Below the pieces are notes generated by a model, which searched no databases, was not told where the DNA came from, and saw only the letters and a list, made by a program, of their open reading frames with translations. The position numbers were made by a program, and so were the translations under genes. A DNA stretch of 32,967 nt. Origin: an uncultured Alphaproteobacteria bacterium. GTDB lineage: Bacteria; Pseudomonadota; Alphaproteobacteria; Bin95. This document shows positions 32,817-32,967 of the stretch, one piece after another; positions within the stretch are counted from its first letter, which is position 1, and each line of letters begins with the position of its first letter. The stretch covers positions 1-32,967 of the forward strand of contig CALLKY010000102.1 in assembly GCA_938083135.1 (NCBI GenBank). Reading direction: 5' to 3'.

Positions 32817-32967
32817 GGCTTAATTAATTTGGGGCTGGCCTATCTAAGGGTTTCGGTTCAGAGGTTTGCCCACTTGCGTAATACTTTCAAGAGGTTTTCG
32901 GTGGGCCTGTGATTGAAGCGCCATTCGCACTCTTTGAGATAGAGGTGAAAGTGCTGGCTAGGGACGC

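Noticed and set aside
32605-32823. 72-codon frame across tRNA-Leu
   Set aside because: It reads through a clear tRNA gene and lacks a ribosome-binding site.
1-32967. CRISPR array or toxin-antitoxin pair
   Set aside because: No regularly spaced direct repeats were seen, and no small gene pair with toxin or antitoxin motifs.

Overview
The window is most likely from a free-living, respiratory alphaproteobacterium. This rests on an IalB-family periplasmic protein, a DUF3772-type MscS channel, an alphaproteobacterial-looking IF-1, and many GC-rich genes for CoA-ester and tricarboxylate metabolism. The organism cannot be named from sequence alone. Genes are dense, no intergenic gap exceeds about 240 bp, and two tRNA genes (Glu, Leu) are present.

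Region 1 (1-764) is the decayed remnant of an IS481-type transposase gene, followed by a hairpin plus T-run that probably insulates what follows.

Region 2 (765-11104) is the most striking part: seven same-strand genes ending in a strong terminator. They encode a tetraheme cytochrome c; a cytoplasmic protein fusing two cyclic-nucleotide-binding domains to a four-cluster [4Fe-4S] ferredoxin; a membrane protein with two H-X13-H helices like a diheme cytochrome b; a membrane-anchored decaheme cytochrome with a cytoplasmic cysteine-repeat domain; a pentaheme cytochrome; an outer-membrane beta-barrel; and a membrane-anchored flavin/[2Fe-2S] NAD(P)H reductase. Together they carry 19 CXXCH sites. They look like a complete wire from the NAD(P)H pool across the inner membrane and periplasm to the outer membrane, possibly gated by a cyclic nucleotide. 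No catalytic molybdenum, copper or hydrogenase subunit is encoded, so the external substrate is unknown. This is my main candidate for an undescribed system.

Region 3 (11136-23775) is mixed chromosomal content: a CaiB/BaiF CoA-transferase with an ABM-fold monooxygenase, tRNA-Glu, an MscS-type channel split over three reading frames, a 1649-residue hybrid histidine kinase with about six PAS domains, IalB, TadA, a PhyH dioxygenase, a YciI protein, IF-1 and a PilZ protein.

Region 4 (23877-32605) begins with a TerB-like protein. Two divergent catabolic operons follow, centred near 29290. Leftward run PrpB, MmgE/PrpD, an F420-dependent-type NADP reductase, a VOC protein and a CoA-transferase; rightward run PrpF, a second MmgE/PrpD and an MTHFS-like protein. 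A dyad with perfect 9-base arms lies between them and is a likely shared operator. The set resembles the 2-methylcitrate pathway but has no PrpC or AcnD here, so the substrate may differ from propionate.

The window ends with tRNA-Leu(CAA) and an AT-richer stretch carrying a 12-bp tandem repeat, possibly the edge of an integrated element.
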